Shown here piece after piece: positions 1 to 5,246 of a stretch of 15,363 bases of DNA (its first letter is position 1; each line of letters opens with the position of its first letter). Below the pieces are notes generated by a model. That model saw nothing but the letters and a program-made list of their open reading frames with translations, had not been told where the DNA came from and did not search any database. The stretch is from a bacterium (GTDB lineage: Bacteria; UBA9089; CG2-30-40-21; SBAY01): positions 11,233 to 26,595 of the forward strand of contig JBFLYA010000030.1 in NCBI GenBank assembly GCA_040757115.1. Direction: 5' to 3'. The position numbers and the translations under genes are program-made.

Positions 1-34
1 GGTAGGGAGTAGGGTCGGGTAGGGAGTAGGGTCG
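1..34. repeat. 17-bp perfect tandem repeat, two copies
   Basis: The unit GGTAGGGAGTAGGGTCG occurs twice with no mismatch. It belongs to the AGTAGG-type simple repeats seen again near 5044 and 9850-10180. From 35 to about 90 there is no gene; this is the non-coding end of a cassette whose body lies to the left of the window. Confidence 0.9.
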
Positions 35-118
35 CATCTTGAATTGTGAATTGGTATTCTGAAATAAGATACTTTAGCCAGCAAGGAGAAAAGAAAAAAG
101 ACGGCAGTGTGCAGCTTT

Positions 119-254
119 TTCTAACCATTCGCTGCACCTGACTGCGAGGGGCTGTGGCGTGATTGAAATAGTTTTGTGCTTTATCAAAGTTTTAACCTAG
201 TTATAAAGTTTAGTGGTAATTTCCCCTCGCAGCAGGTGAGCTCAATCGTTAGCC
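119..254 (+). other. attC site 1 (integron recombination site)
   Basis: The R'' box is TTCTAAC at 119-125 and the R' box is GTTAGCC at 248-254. The outer arms are complementary: CGCTGCACCTGACTGCGAGG on the left pairs with CCTCGCAGCAGGTGAGC on the right, with a few unpaired bases as in folded attC sites. The arms are a matched pair (type A/A). About 70 bp of AT-rich central sequence, conserved in the other sites here, lies between them. It closes a cassette that begins left of the window. Confidence 0.9.
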
Positions 255-340
255 GGATACCAACTTACTATTTATGCTTAAGAAGAAAACTGGACTATGC
301 TATCACAGAATTTGAACTTGTTGATTGAATGAGGTGGACG

Positions 341-550
341 ATGAATGCTATAGAATTTCAAACCACAGTCAAGAACAATATCATTGAGATTCCTCACAGA
401 TACCTCAGCAATCTCACGAAGCGCGTGCGTGTGATCTTGCTGGTTGAAGGAAACAAACCTGCTGTGAATTTCATTGATGAATTACTTGCACATCCTGTGC
501 AAGTAAAAGGTTTTCGTTCTTTAACGAGAGAAGAAGTCTATGCCAGATAA
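341..550 (+). CDS. VapB-like antitoxin (partner of PIN toxin)
   Basis: This small protein of about 69 aa probably neutralises the PIN toxin encoded directly downstream. Its N-terminus (MNAIEFQTTVKNNIIEIP) has the short beta-hairpin pattern of antitoxins that pair with VapC-type toxins, and the C-terminus ends in a FRSLTREEVYAR tail, typical of the toxin-binding end in this group. I chose the ATG at 341 because GAGGTGG lies just before it; an in-frame ATG at 329 has no ribosome-binding site and overlaps that motif. The stop codon overlaps the toxin start by 11 nt, indicating translational coupling. The family call rests on the motif pattern and the context; the exact antitoxin family is not certain. 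Confidence 0.75.
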   Translation: MNAIEFQTTVKNNIIEIPHRYLSNLTKRVRVILLVEGNKPAVNFIDELLAHPVQVKGFRSLTREEVYAR

Positions 551-968
551 CGAACGCACAACTTGCTTCATTGATACGAATATCTGGCTATATGCCTTTA
601 TCGAAGGGGATGACTCAACCAAATCGGGAATAGCACGCGCGCTGATTCAAGAAACGGCACCTATGCTTAGTACACAGGTGATCAACGAAGTATGTGTCAA
701 CTTGCTGAAGCAAGCCAACTTTACCGAAGAACAAGTATGCCAACTCATCGAGTCGTTCTATGAGAAATACGTCGTTACTGAGTTAAACAAGTCAGTGCTA
801 TTGACTGCGTCGCAACTTCGCCAGCAGTATTCCTTGTCCTTTTGGGACAGCACGATTATAGCAAGTGCACTCAGTGTGGGTGTTCCCATTCTATATTCCG
901 AAGACTTGCAAGAGGGATTAATTATTGAAAGGCGACTTAAGGTGCTCAATCCATTCGGACAGAGATAG
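540..968 (+). CDS. vapC: PIN-domain toxin, VapC family
   Basis: A predicted Mg2+-dependent RNase, the toxin half of a type II toxin-antitoxin pair. The 142-aa protein has the four acidic PIN residues in the expected order: D12 in FIDTNIW, E50 in STQVINEV, D103 in SFWDSTIIASA and D122 in YSEDLQEG. Length and domain layout are those of a complete single-domain PIN protein. The start at 540 overlaps the antitoxin stop. The gene fills integron cassette 1 (249-1186) together with its antitoxin. VapC enzymes commonly cut tRNA or rRNA; the substrate of this one cannot be read from the sequence. Confidence 0.9.
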   Translation: MPDNERTTCFIDTNIWLYAFIEGDDSTKSGIARALIQETAPMLSTQVINEVCVNLLKQANFTEEQVCQLIESFYEKYVVTELNKSVLLTASQLRQQYSLSFWDSTIIASALSVGVPILYSEDLQEGLIIERRLKVLNPFGQR

Positions 969-970
969 TT

Positions 971-1103
971 GGAGATATTTTACGGTCAAACCGTGAATGT
1001 GGAATGCACAATAATTTGGTGAGGCAGAGGAAAAGGAAAAGACAGCGAATCAAAGCTTTTGTCTAACCCTGCGTTGCAGTTGACGGCGGGGGACTGTGCC
1101 GTG
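971..1103 (+). repeat. Duplicated cassette end, copy 1 (copy 2 at 4442-4573)
   Basis: About 130 bp, from GGAGATATT through the tail GCAGAGGAAAAGGAAAAGAC and the first 40 bp of attC 2, recur almost without change at 4442-4573. The two genes upstream (PIN toxin and Cys-rich protein) are unrelated. Identity stops inside the attC, after GGGACTGTGCCGTG. No gene is visible in 969-1060 beyond this. Confidence 0.9.
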
Positions 1104-1192
1104 GTCAGAGTTTTGTGGTCTCTCAAAGTTTTATCTTGCTATCAAACTTTTGTGGTAATTCTCCCCGCCGCACCTGAACTTTATCGTTAGAC
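1061..1192 (+). other. attC site 2
   Basis: R'' is GTCTAAC at 1061-1067 and R' is GTTAGAC at 1186-1192; these two boxes are perfectly complementary. The arms are a variant pair: TTGCAGTTGACGGCGGGGG on the left, CCCCGCCGCACCTGAAC on the right. From about 1087 to the R' box the sequence is identical to the matching part of attC 12 (10266-10370). Confidence 0.9.
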
Positions 1193-1265
1193 ATAAGGTG
1201 GAGCGTATTATCGCGAATATCAAATCGAGATATCCACATTCCATAGAAATGAAAGGGAAAGGTCA

Positions 1266-1550
1266 ATGCATATCATTACTCGAAAACGGTTGAATGAATT
1301 TGCAGAGAAACATCCTGATGCCAAGTTGGTTCTTCAACATTGGTATGGTTTGATGAAATCGGGACGGTTTCGTTCGTTTCCAGAATTGCGTGCAGTCTTT
1401 CAGGACGCTGACCAGATAGGAAAATTGACCGTTTTTAATATTGGCCGCAAAGTGCGTCTAATTGCAGCTATCCATTACAATCGACAGAAGGTTTACATTC
1501 GTGCTGTATTAACGCACGACGAGTATAATAAAGGCTTATGGAAGGAGTAA
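1266..1550 (+). CDS. higB: HigB-type mRNA interferase toxin
   Basis: A 94-aa protein of the HigB group of the RelE superfamily, a ribosome-dependent endoribonuclease that cleaves mRNA during translation. Family signatures visible are MHIITRKRLNEFAEKHPDA at the start, HWYGLMKSGRFRSFPELR in the middle, VFNIGRKVRLIAAIHYNRQKVYIR, and the ending VLTHDEYNKGLWKE. Length is normal for a complete HigB. AAAGG lies upstream of the start. Toxin-first order with the antitoxin 3 nt after the toxin stop is typical of higBA modules. It occupies cassette 2 (1187-1940). Confidence 0.92.
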   Translation: MHIITRKRLNEFAEKHPDAKLVLQHWYGLMKSGRFRSFPELRAVFQDADQIGKLTVFNIGRKVRLIAAIHYNRQKVYIRAVLTHDEYNKGLWKE

Positions 1551-1553
1551 CCC

Positions 1554-1781
1554 ATGATGGTAGAAGTACAAACAGCGGAACGCGTCTGGCCAACACTCGC
1601 ACCAGTCGTATTTGCTCCGCATACGGAGAGTGAATATCAACGACTTGTGGCTTTACTTGATGCTTTGATTGATGTGGTAGGTGAGAATGAAAGTCATCCC
1701 CTATCCTCGTTGATGGAAGTGATTGGTGTGCTGATTGAAAAGTATGAGGACGAACATGTCCCAGAACTGACAGAGATATAG
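1554..1781 (+). CDS. HigA-like antitoxin lacking the HTH domain
   Basis: The partner of HigB. The 75-aa protein matches the N-terminal region of HigA-family antitoxins: a TAERVWPTLAP start, then EYQRLVALLDALIDVVGE, then ESHPLSSLMEVIGVLIEKYE and DEHVPEL. In full-length relatives this is followed by a Cro/C1-type helix-turn-helix of about 50-60 residues. Here the protein stops at ELTEI, and no reading frame before the attC (1815) continues the HTH. AAGGAG within the last codons of higB serves as ribosome-binding site. The toxin-binding part may be intact, but autoregulation by DNA binding is probably lost. Confidence 0.8.
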   Translation: MMVEVQTAERVWPTLAPVVFAPHTESEYQRLVALLDALIDVVGENESHPLSSLMEVIGVLIEKYEDEHVPELTEI

Positions 1782-1814
1782 CCATTGAATCATTTGTAGA
1801 GAATAGCAAGAGAA

Positions 1815-1946
1815 TTCTAACCAGTCGTTGCATCGGACGGCGGGGGAGCTAACCACTTCTCAAAGTTTTGTGGTTGACCAAAGTTTTGTTGTGTATATAA
1901 AGTTTAGTGGCAATTCTCCCCGCCGCCGCTGAACTCAGCGTTAGAC
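1815..1946 (+). other. attC site 3
   Basis: R'' is TTCTAAC (1815-1821) and R' is GTTAGAC (1940-1946). Arms are of type B on both sides: GTTGCATCGGACGGCGGGGG pairs with CCCCGCCGCCGCTGAAC. It closes the higBA cassette. R'' is not perfectly complementary to the first bases of its own cassette, so the end may have been exchanged or has mutated. Confidence 0.88.
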
Positions 1947-1988
1947 AAATAGAATATTAACACTCAAGATGAATTGGTAAAATGAAAT

Positions 1989-2285
1989 ATGTTATTATTT
2001 GAGTGGGATCCAAGAAAAGCAATTAAGAATATAAATGTCCATGGTATATCTTTTGATGAAGCCAGCACAACTTTTAGCGATACACTATCATTAACAATCT
2101 ATGATCCGTTACATTCTGAGCAAGAAGACAGATTTATTTTAATTGGGAATTCACTTAAACATCGTGTGTTAGTAACTGTTCATACAGAAAGAGGGGATAA
2201 AATTAGAATAATAAGCTCGAGAAAGGCAACAGAAAATGAAAGGAGACAATATGAAGAGAATGCAAAAAGATCGGGATATGCTTGA
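1989..2285 (+). CDS. brnT: BrnT-family toxin
   Basis: A 98-aa protein of the BrnT group, a RelE-fold ribonuclease toxin. The family pattern is clear throughout: FEWDPRKAIKNINVHGISF at the start, DEASTTFSD, the DPLHSEQEDRFILIG block, HRVLVTVHTERGDKIRIIS, then SRKATENERRQYEE. Length is normal. No strong ribosome-binding site is visible before the ATG, and the nearer upstream ATG (1982-1984) runs quickly into a stop. It is the first gene of cassette 3 and overlaps the start region of its partner. Confidence 0.9.
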   Translation: MLLFEWDPRKAIKNINVHGISFDEASTTFSDTLSLTIYDPLHSEQEDRFILIGNSLKHRVLVTVHTERGDKIRIISSRKATENERRQYEENAKRSGYA

Positions 2286-2460
2286 AGAATATGATTTCAG
2301 CAAAGGTATTCAGGGAAAATACGTAAAAAAATACTGCGAAGGGACAAATGTTGTAGTTATTGATACTGATGTTATCAAATTTTTCCCTGACCATGAATCT
2401 GTAAATCAAGCATTAAGATCATTAATTGATATTATTAAGAGACAAAAACAATATGCTTAA
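2251..2460 (+). CDS. Probable antitoxin of the BrnT toxin
   Basis: A protein of about 69 aa starting MKRMQKDRDMLEEYDFSKG, followed by GKYVKKYCEGTNVVVIDTD and a C-terminal helix (ESVNQALRSLIDIIKRQ). The pattern matches small conserved proteins encoded right after BrnT/RelE-like toxins, with the VVVIDxDV(xx)FPD(xx)SVNxALR segment resembling the DNA-binding part of BrnA-like antitoxins. The ATG at 2251 is preferred over 2236 because AAAGGAGA precedes it at good spacing. It overlaps brnT by 35 nt in another frame. Its TAA stop lies inside the R'' box of attC 4, so the cassette end supplies the stop codon. Confidence 0.75.
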   Translation: MKRMQKDRDMLEEYDFSKGIQGKYVKKYCEGTNVVVIDTDVIKFFPDHESVNQALRSLIDIIKRQKQYA

Positions 2461-2586
2461 TCACTCGCTGCACCTGACTACGGGGGGCTGTGCCGTAATT
2501 AGAGTTTTGTGGTATCTCAAGCTTTTATCTTGTTTACAAAGTTTGGTGGCAATTCTCCCTGCCGCCGCTGAACTCAATTGGTAGAA
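2455..2586 (+). other. attC site 4, degenerate in both core boxes
   Basis: The central region and both arms are clearly attC, but R'' reads GCTTAAT (AAT instead of AAC) and R' reads GGTAGAA (GGT instead of GTT). Arms are of unlike type: CGCTGCACCTGACTACGGGG on the left and CCCTGCCGCCGCTGAAC on the right. With the conserved GTT changed, integrase exchange here should be poor, so cassettes 3 and 4 may move only as a unit. Confidence 0.8.
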
Positions 2587-2596
2587 CTAAAATATT

Positions 2597-3118
2597 ATGG
2601 GATACAATCTGTATCTGGTAAAAAAAGAAAATTGGTTTGATAAGGAGAATGTATTTACCCAAACCGAATGGGAAGATATTCAAAAATATCAGATATCGAA
2701 TTGGCTTTATTTTGATGAAGGGACAATTACAATTAAAAATCCTTCGAAAGAACAAGTAATAGATTTTGTCAAGATGGCAAAAAGATATAATTGGTTCGTT
2801 CAAGGCGACGATGGCGAAAAATATTCAGAAGATGGCTCGCCTATTTATGAGAAACCTAAAAAATCTGGACTATTTGGGGGAATTAGATATCTTATATCAG
2901 AGTTATTGGCAAAAAAGAAAATCGAACATTCAATGAAAAGTGTAACTTGCCCTTTTAAAGTCGGAGATAAAGTAAAAACGACACACAGAACGGGTGGTGT
3001 TGTTATTGACATAGATCCAAAAGCAAATCATGGCTTAGGCAGTATCAAGGTAAAGTTTCCTGATGGAGTTGTCTTAGGGGGAACTTTTATTGCTCACGGT
3101 TTTGAAAAAGAGTTCTAA
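2597..3118 (+). CDS. Unrecognised 173-aa cassette protein, possibly two domains
   Basis: I do not recognise a named family. The N-terminus (MGYNLYLVKKENWFDKEN, then TEWEDIQKYQ) resembles a family of small cytoplasmic hypothetical proteins that begin MGYDLxITRKxxWxDE. An internal stretch includes VQGDDGEKYSEDGSPIYEKP, then a basic linker around residues 87-115. The C-terminus from about 120 (CPFKVGDKVKTTHRTGGVV, IDIDPKANHGLGSIKVKF) looks like a small beta-barrel of KOW/SH3 type (pattern-based inference). No signal peptide or membrane segment. The ribosome-binding site is weak. The TAA stop lies within the R'' box of attC 5. It is the only gene of cassette 4 (2581-3167). Confidence 0.7.
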   Translation: MGYNLYLVKKENWFDKENVFTQTEWEDIQKYQISNWLYFDEGTITIKNPSKEQVIDFVKMAKRYNWFVQGDDGEKYSEDGSPIYEKPKKSGLFGGIRYLISELLAKKKIEHSMKSVTCPFKVGDKVKTTHRTGGVVIDIDPKANHGLGSIKVKFPDGVVLGGTFIAHGFEKEF

Positions 3119-3173
3119 CAACTCGCTGCAGCCGACATAGCTTACGCTCGGTGGCTGAGCTCGGTCGTTAGGT
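3113..3173 (+). other. attC site 5, short type (61 bp)
   Basis: R'' is TTCTAAC (3113-3119) and R' is GTTAGGT (3167-3173). The arms CTCGCTGCAGCCGACATAGC and GCTCGGTGGCTGAGCTCGG pair as an imperfect hairpin with almost no central spacer. It lacks the 70-bp core of all the other sites here and looks like an ordinary short attC from another source. R'' with its flank (GTTCTAAC) matches the first bases of its cassette, GGTAGAAC, except for the mutated GGT. Confidence 0.85.
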
Positions 3174-3194
3174 CTGAAAAATTGGAGGATAGTC

Positions 3195-3410
3195 ATGAAT
3201 ACATTGACATATGATAATTTAATTGACACTGTAAAATCATTATCAATTGAAGAAAAAGAGGAACTTAAATTTTTGATGGAGAGGTATCTTATAGAGGAAC
3301 GGAGAGAAGAAATCTATAAAAATTATCAAAATAGCTTGAAAGAAGCTGAAAAAGGGAAGTTAGAATTTTCAAGTAATGTCCGCAAACTAAGGAAAATGGT
3401 AGAAAAGTGA
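3195..3410 (+). CDS. Antitoxin of a RelE/ParE-type module
   Basis: A 71-aa protein, MNTLTYDNLIDTVKSLSIEE followed by KEELKFLMERYLIEERREEI and NYQNSLKEAEKGKLEFSSN. Almost entirely helical and highly charged, as expected for the toxin-wrapping antitoxins paired with RelE/YafQ-like toxins. GGAGG lies upstream at good spacing. The stop overlaps the toxin start in a GTGA tetranucleotide (3407-3410). The family is inferred from pattern and position; the DNA-binding part is not obvious. Confidence 0.75.
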   Translation: MNTLTYDNLIDTVKSLSIEEKEELKFLMERYLIEERREEIYKNYQNSLKEAEKGKLEFSSNVRKLRKMVEK

Positions 3411-3676
3411 TAGAAATCAGTTTTAGTTCTTCTTTTAAAAGAGCGTATAAGAAAAGGATTAAATGGTCTGATGAGTTAGAACGGAAATTTTGGGAAAGAG
3501 TAGAGATGTTTACAAAAGCTCCTTTTGATAGAATTTTGAAGACACACAAGTTATCAGGAAGACTACAAGAATTATGGAGTTTTAGTATTGAATACGATGT
3601 CCGGGTAATATTTTATTTTGCTGATAGGAATAGGGTGGTATTTGTAGATATAGGAAAACATGATGAAGTTTATTGA
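3407..3676 (+). CDS. RelE/YafQ-type mRNA interferase toxin
   Basis: An 89-aa protein with the RelE fold pattern: FSSSFKRAYKKRIKWSDELE at the N-terminus, a KAPFDRILKTHKLSGRLQEL block, then SFSIEYDVRVIFYFADRNR and VVFVDIGKHDEVY at the end. Length is complete for the family. It starts with GTG, sharing the overlap GTGA with the antitoxin stop, so the two are translationally coupled. The stop codon touches the R'' box of attC 6. Family members cut mRNA in the ribosome; the target is not predictable here. Confidence 0.9.
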   Translation: MIEISFSSSFKRAYKKRIKWSDELERKFWERVEMFTKAPFDRILKTHKLSGRLQELWSFSIEYDVRVIFYFADRNRVVFVDIGKHDEVY

Positions 3677-3808
3677 CCTAACAATTCGTTGCAGCGGACG
3701 GCGGGGGACTGTGCTGTAATTGAGAGTTTTGTAGTATATCAATAGGTAATCGTGCTTACAAAGTTTGGTGGCAATTCTCCCTGCCGCCGCTGAACTCAAT
3801 TGTTAGGC
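3676..3808 (+). other. attC site 6
   Basis: R'' is ACCTAAC (3676-3682) and R' is GTTAGGC (3802-3808). R'' with one flanking base, GACCTAAC, is perfectly complementary to the first bases of its own cassette, GTTAGGTC at 3167-3174, which fixes the boundaries of cassette 5. Arms are a matched B/B pair (GTTGCAGCGGACGGCGGGGG with CCCTGCCGCCGCTGAAC). Confidence 0.92.
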
Positions 3809-3825
3809 AGATAGGAGACAACGGG

Positions 3826-4080
3826 ATGATACCCATACAATGTAAGAAATGCGGACATATTCAAGATGCTGGGAGTACCTTGTCACCCAATGACACCTGT
3901 GAACGATGCGGTACACCCATCTACGGACCCAGAGCTCACAATCCAACAACTATGGCAATTCTCGCCGTAGTAACAGTGATTGGTGCCGCGATACTGGGTA
4001 TGCCCAAGAACTTCCTGCTCATAGTCGGTATCTTGGCTGCCTTCTTGGTGATCAACGCAGTCATAAGGCGAAAGAGGTGA
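3826..4080 (+). CDS. Small zinc-ribbon membrane protein
   Basis: An 84-aa protein of unknown function. The N-terminal 35 residues hold two CxxC pairs (IQCKKCGHI and DTCERCGTP), a rubredoxin/zinc-ribbon-like knuckle likely to bind one Zn2+. Two hydrophobic segments follow (about residues 44-60 and 63-79), with a basic end RRKR, so the ribbon would sit on a membrane hairpin. AGGAGA lies 7-8 nt before the ATG. The next gene starts 3 nt after the stop and has similar base composition, so the two form one unit in cassette 6. Confidence 0.7.
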   Translation: MIPIQCKKCGHIQDAGSTLSPNDTCERCGTPIYGPRAHNPTTMAILAVVTVIGAAILGMPKNFLLIVGILAAFLVINAVIRRKR

Positions 4081-4083
4081 GAC

Positions 4084-4440
4084 ATGGGGACAGTCGTATT
4101 TCTCGTCGCCATTATAGTCGGTGCTGTGATATCCGCAATCTTTTACTGGCTTTTCCCCTTTGAGCCGCCTATTCAGAAGTGCGAAACATGCTTTCACCAA
4201 ATGCAGGTCCTTAAGTTCACAGGCAGAGGTGGAGTGATGCTTTTGCGGGAAGAAATGGTCTCCGGCATCGGCTATGCGGAACAATGTTGGGAGTGTGGCA
4301 GGGTGTATTGTGCCGAGTGCTATCCTTCGCGTCCGCGGAACACTTGTGTTTGCGGACGGGGGAGGGACGCTGTGCGTCATATCGGAGGCACAGTCTATCG
4401 AGGTTCATTACGGCTTGTGAAAGTCCGATACATCAATTAA
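4084..4440 (+). CDS. Cys-rich membrane-anchored protein, unknown function
   Basis: 118 aa. An N-terminal membrane segment (about residues 4-24, VFLVAIIVGAVISAIFYWLF) is followed by a cytoplasmic or periplasmic domain with four Cys pairs: CETC, CWEC, CAEC and CVCG, a spacing that suggests two zinc sites of treble-clef/RING-like type. The ending GGTVYRGSLRLVKVRYIN is unremarkable. AGGTGA, overlapping the stop of the previous gene, is the ribosome-binding site. Composition is more GC-rich than neighbouring cassettes, which fits separate origins of cassettes. The two neighbouring zinc proteins may act as a complex; this is inference. Confidence 0.65.
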   Translation: MGTVVFLVAIIVGAVISAIFYWLFPFEPPIQKCETCFHQMQVLKFTGRGGVMLLREEMVSGIGYAEQCWECGRVYCAECYPSRPRNTCVCGRGRDAVRHIGGTVYRGSLRLVKVRYIN

Positions 4441-4441
4441 A

Positions 4442-4573
4442 GGAGATATTAGGGTCAAACCGTGAATGTGGAATGCACAATAATTTGGTGAGGCAGAGGA
4501 AAAGGAAAAGACAGCGAATCAAAGCTTTTGTCTAACCCTGCGTTGCAGTTGACGGCGGGGGACTGTGCCGTGA
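4442..4573 (+). repeat. Duplicated cassette end, copy 2 (copy 1 at 971-1103)
   Basis: Near-perfect copy of 971-1103, differing by a 1-2 nt change near its start. It includes the tail GCAGAGGAAAAGGAAAAGAC and the left part of attC 7. Confidence 0.9.
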
Positions 4574-4661
4574 TTGAAAGTTTTATAGTATCTCAAAGGT
4601 TAATCGTGCGGACAAAGTTTGGTGGTAATCCTCTCCGCCACCGCTGAACTCAGTGTTAGAC
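4530..4661 (+). other. attC site 7
   Basis: R'' is GTCTAAC (4530-4536) and R' is GTTAGAC (4655-4661). The left arm equals that of attC 2 (TTGCAGTTGACGGCGGGGG), but the right arm is of type B (CTCCGCCACCGCTGAAC), so the site is a hybrid. It closes cassette 6. Confidence 0.88.
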
Positions 4662-4673
4662 TAAAAGAGATTA

Positions 4674-4858
4674 AACCACGAACGACCCACAAGTGGGTAC
4701 CCCGGAAGAACACGAAGTGAAATTTGATGAAATATCTAATAAAGTTAGCAAATATTAAAGTTGGCTTGTTGATAAATTTCAATGTAGAAAGTTTGAAAAA
4801 AGGCATAAAAAGATTTGTCTTGTCCAATCTTCGTGACCTTCGTGCTCTTCGTGATGAA
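4674..4858. repeat. CACGAAG-type palindromic repeat pair
   Basis: The left arm AACCACGAACGA (4676-4687), resuming with GAACACGAAG after a short insert, faces the right arm CTTCGTGACCTTCGTGCTCT (4829-4848). The insert contains a perfect small hairpin, ACCCAC-AA-GTGGGT. The pair flanks the remnant at 4727-4861. Apart from that remnant no gene is visible between attC 7 and 4930. Confidence 0.75.
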
Positions 4859-4861
4859 TAG
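4727..4861 (+). pseudogene. C-terminal remnant of a GxxExxY-type protein
   Basis: An open frame of 44 codons, MKYLIKLANIKVGLLINFNV then ESLKKGIKRFVL, followed by SNLRDLRALRDE read through the flanking simple repeat. The part up to RFVL matches the usual ending of GxxExxY proteins (a PD-(D/E)xK-like family: ...YLK..G.KVGLLINFN...L..GI.R.V). The catalytic N-terminal two thirds are missing. No ribosome-binding site is present. Probably a dead leftover in cassette 7. Confidence 0.65.
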
Positions 4862-4930
4862 TTACATAAATCTTTTTATTATCTCTAAAATATAAAAGTA
4901 TTATACCAGACCTTGATTATGTAGAAATAA

Positions 4931-4983
4931 GAAGAAAAGACGGCGAAGTGGAATTTTTACTTAATCAATCGCTGATCCTGACC
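4931..4983 (+). other. Cassette tail plus truncated attC
   Basis: The tail GAAGAAAAGACGGCGAAGTG is followed by an R''-like ACTTAAT (4959-4965) and the beginning of a left arm (CAATCGCTGATCCTGACC). The rest of the attC is absent, and a small transposable element starts at 4984. The same tail precedes attC 8 at 5873-5908, so both ends derive from one cassette lineage. Non-functional as a recombination site. Confidence 0.75.
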
Positions 4984-5192
4984 GTAATACGTCAGTTATT
5001 TGGGGGAATGAACATTAACCTGCGGAGGACAGAGCAATGAAAATAGTAGGCAAGTAGGTAGTAGGGAAGTAGGAAAGGGATAAAGGATGTGCACGGTATT
5101 CCTCTTCTGGGGGCAATGTCTCCCCCTTTCCTACTTTCCTACTCTCCTACTTCCTACTTTCAGGAGAATCCCCCATTTCAGTGACGCATTAC
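4984..5192. mobile_element. MITE-like element, 209 bp, with TIR and 8-bp TSD
   Basis: The ends are imperfect inverted repeats of about 26 bp: GTAATACGTCAGTTATTTGG at the left and, reading inward from the right end, GTAATGCGTCACTGAAATGG, both followed by GGGA. The element is flanked by the direct repeat TCCTGACC (4976-4983 and 5193-5200), the mark of a target duplication. Its core (5039-5164) is an AGTAGG hairpin, nearly identical to 10074-10184. There is no coding capacity. It sits next to the broken attC. Confidence 0.85.
5039..5164. repeat. AGTAGG hairpin repeat, copy 1
   Basis: The arms GTAGGTAGTAGGGAAGTAGG and CTACTTTCCTACTCTCCTAC are self-complementary around a spacer that includes AAAGGATGTGCACGGTATTC. 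Copy 2 at 10074-10184 differs by a 9-bp deletion in the left arm and a few changes. Confidence 0.88.
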
Positions 5193-5211
5193 TCCTGACC
5201 GATTTTTTCAC

Positions 5212-5240
5212 TTGACAACAAATATCAACAATGATACTAT
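5212..5240 (+). promoter_or_regulatory. Strong sigma-70-type promoter of hicAB
   Basis: TTGACA (5212-5217), 17-bp spacer, TACTAT (5235-5240). The expected transcription start falls at or within a base or two of the hicA ATG (5247), and no Shine-Dalgarno sequence is present, so a leaderless mRNA is likely. Confidence 0.7.
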
Positions 5241-5246
5241 ATTTAC

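Noticed and set aside
329-340. Upstream ATG for the VapB-like antitoxin
   Set aside because: It has no ribosome-binding site and overlaps the GAGGTGG that serves the ATG at 341.
3883-4380. A 165-codon minus-strand frame opposite the Cys-rich genes
   Set aside because: It is antisense to two better-supported genes with CxxC motifs, ribosome-binding sites and tight spacing; its protein shows no family pattern.
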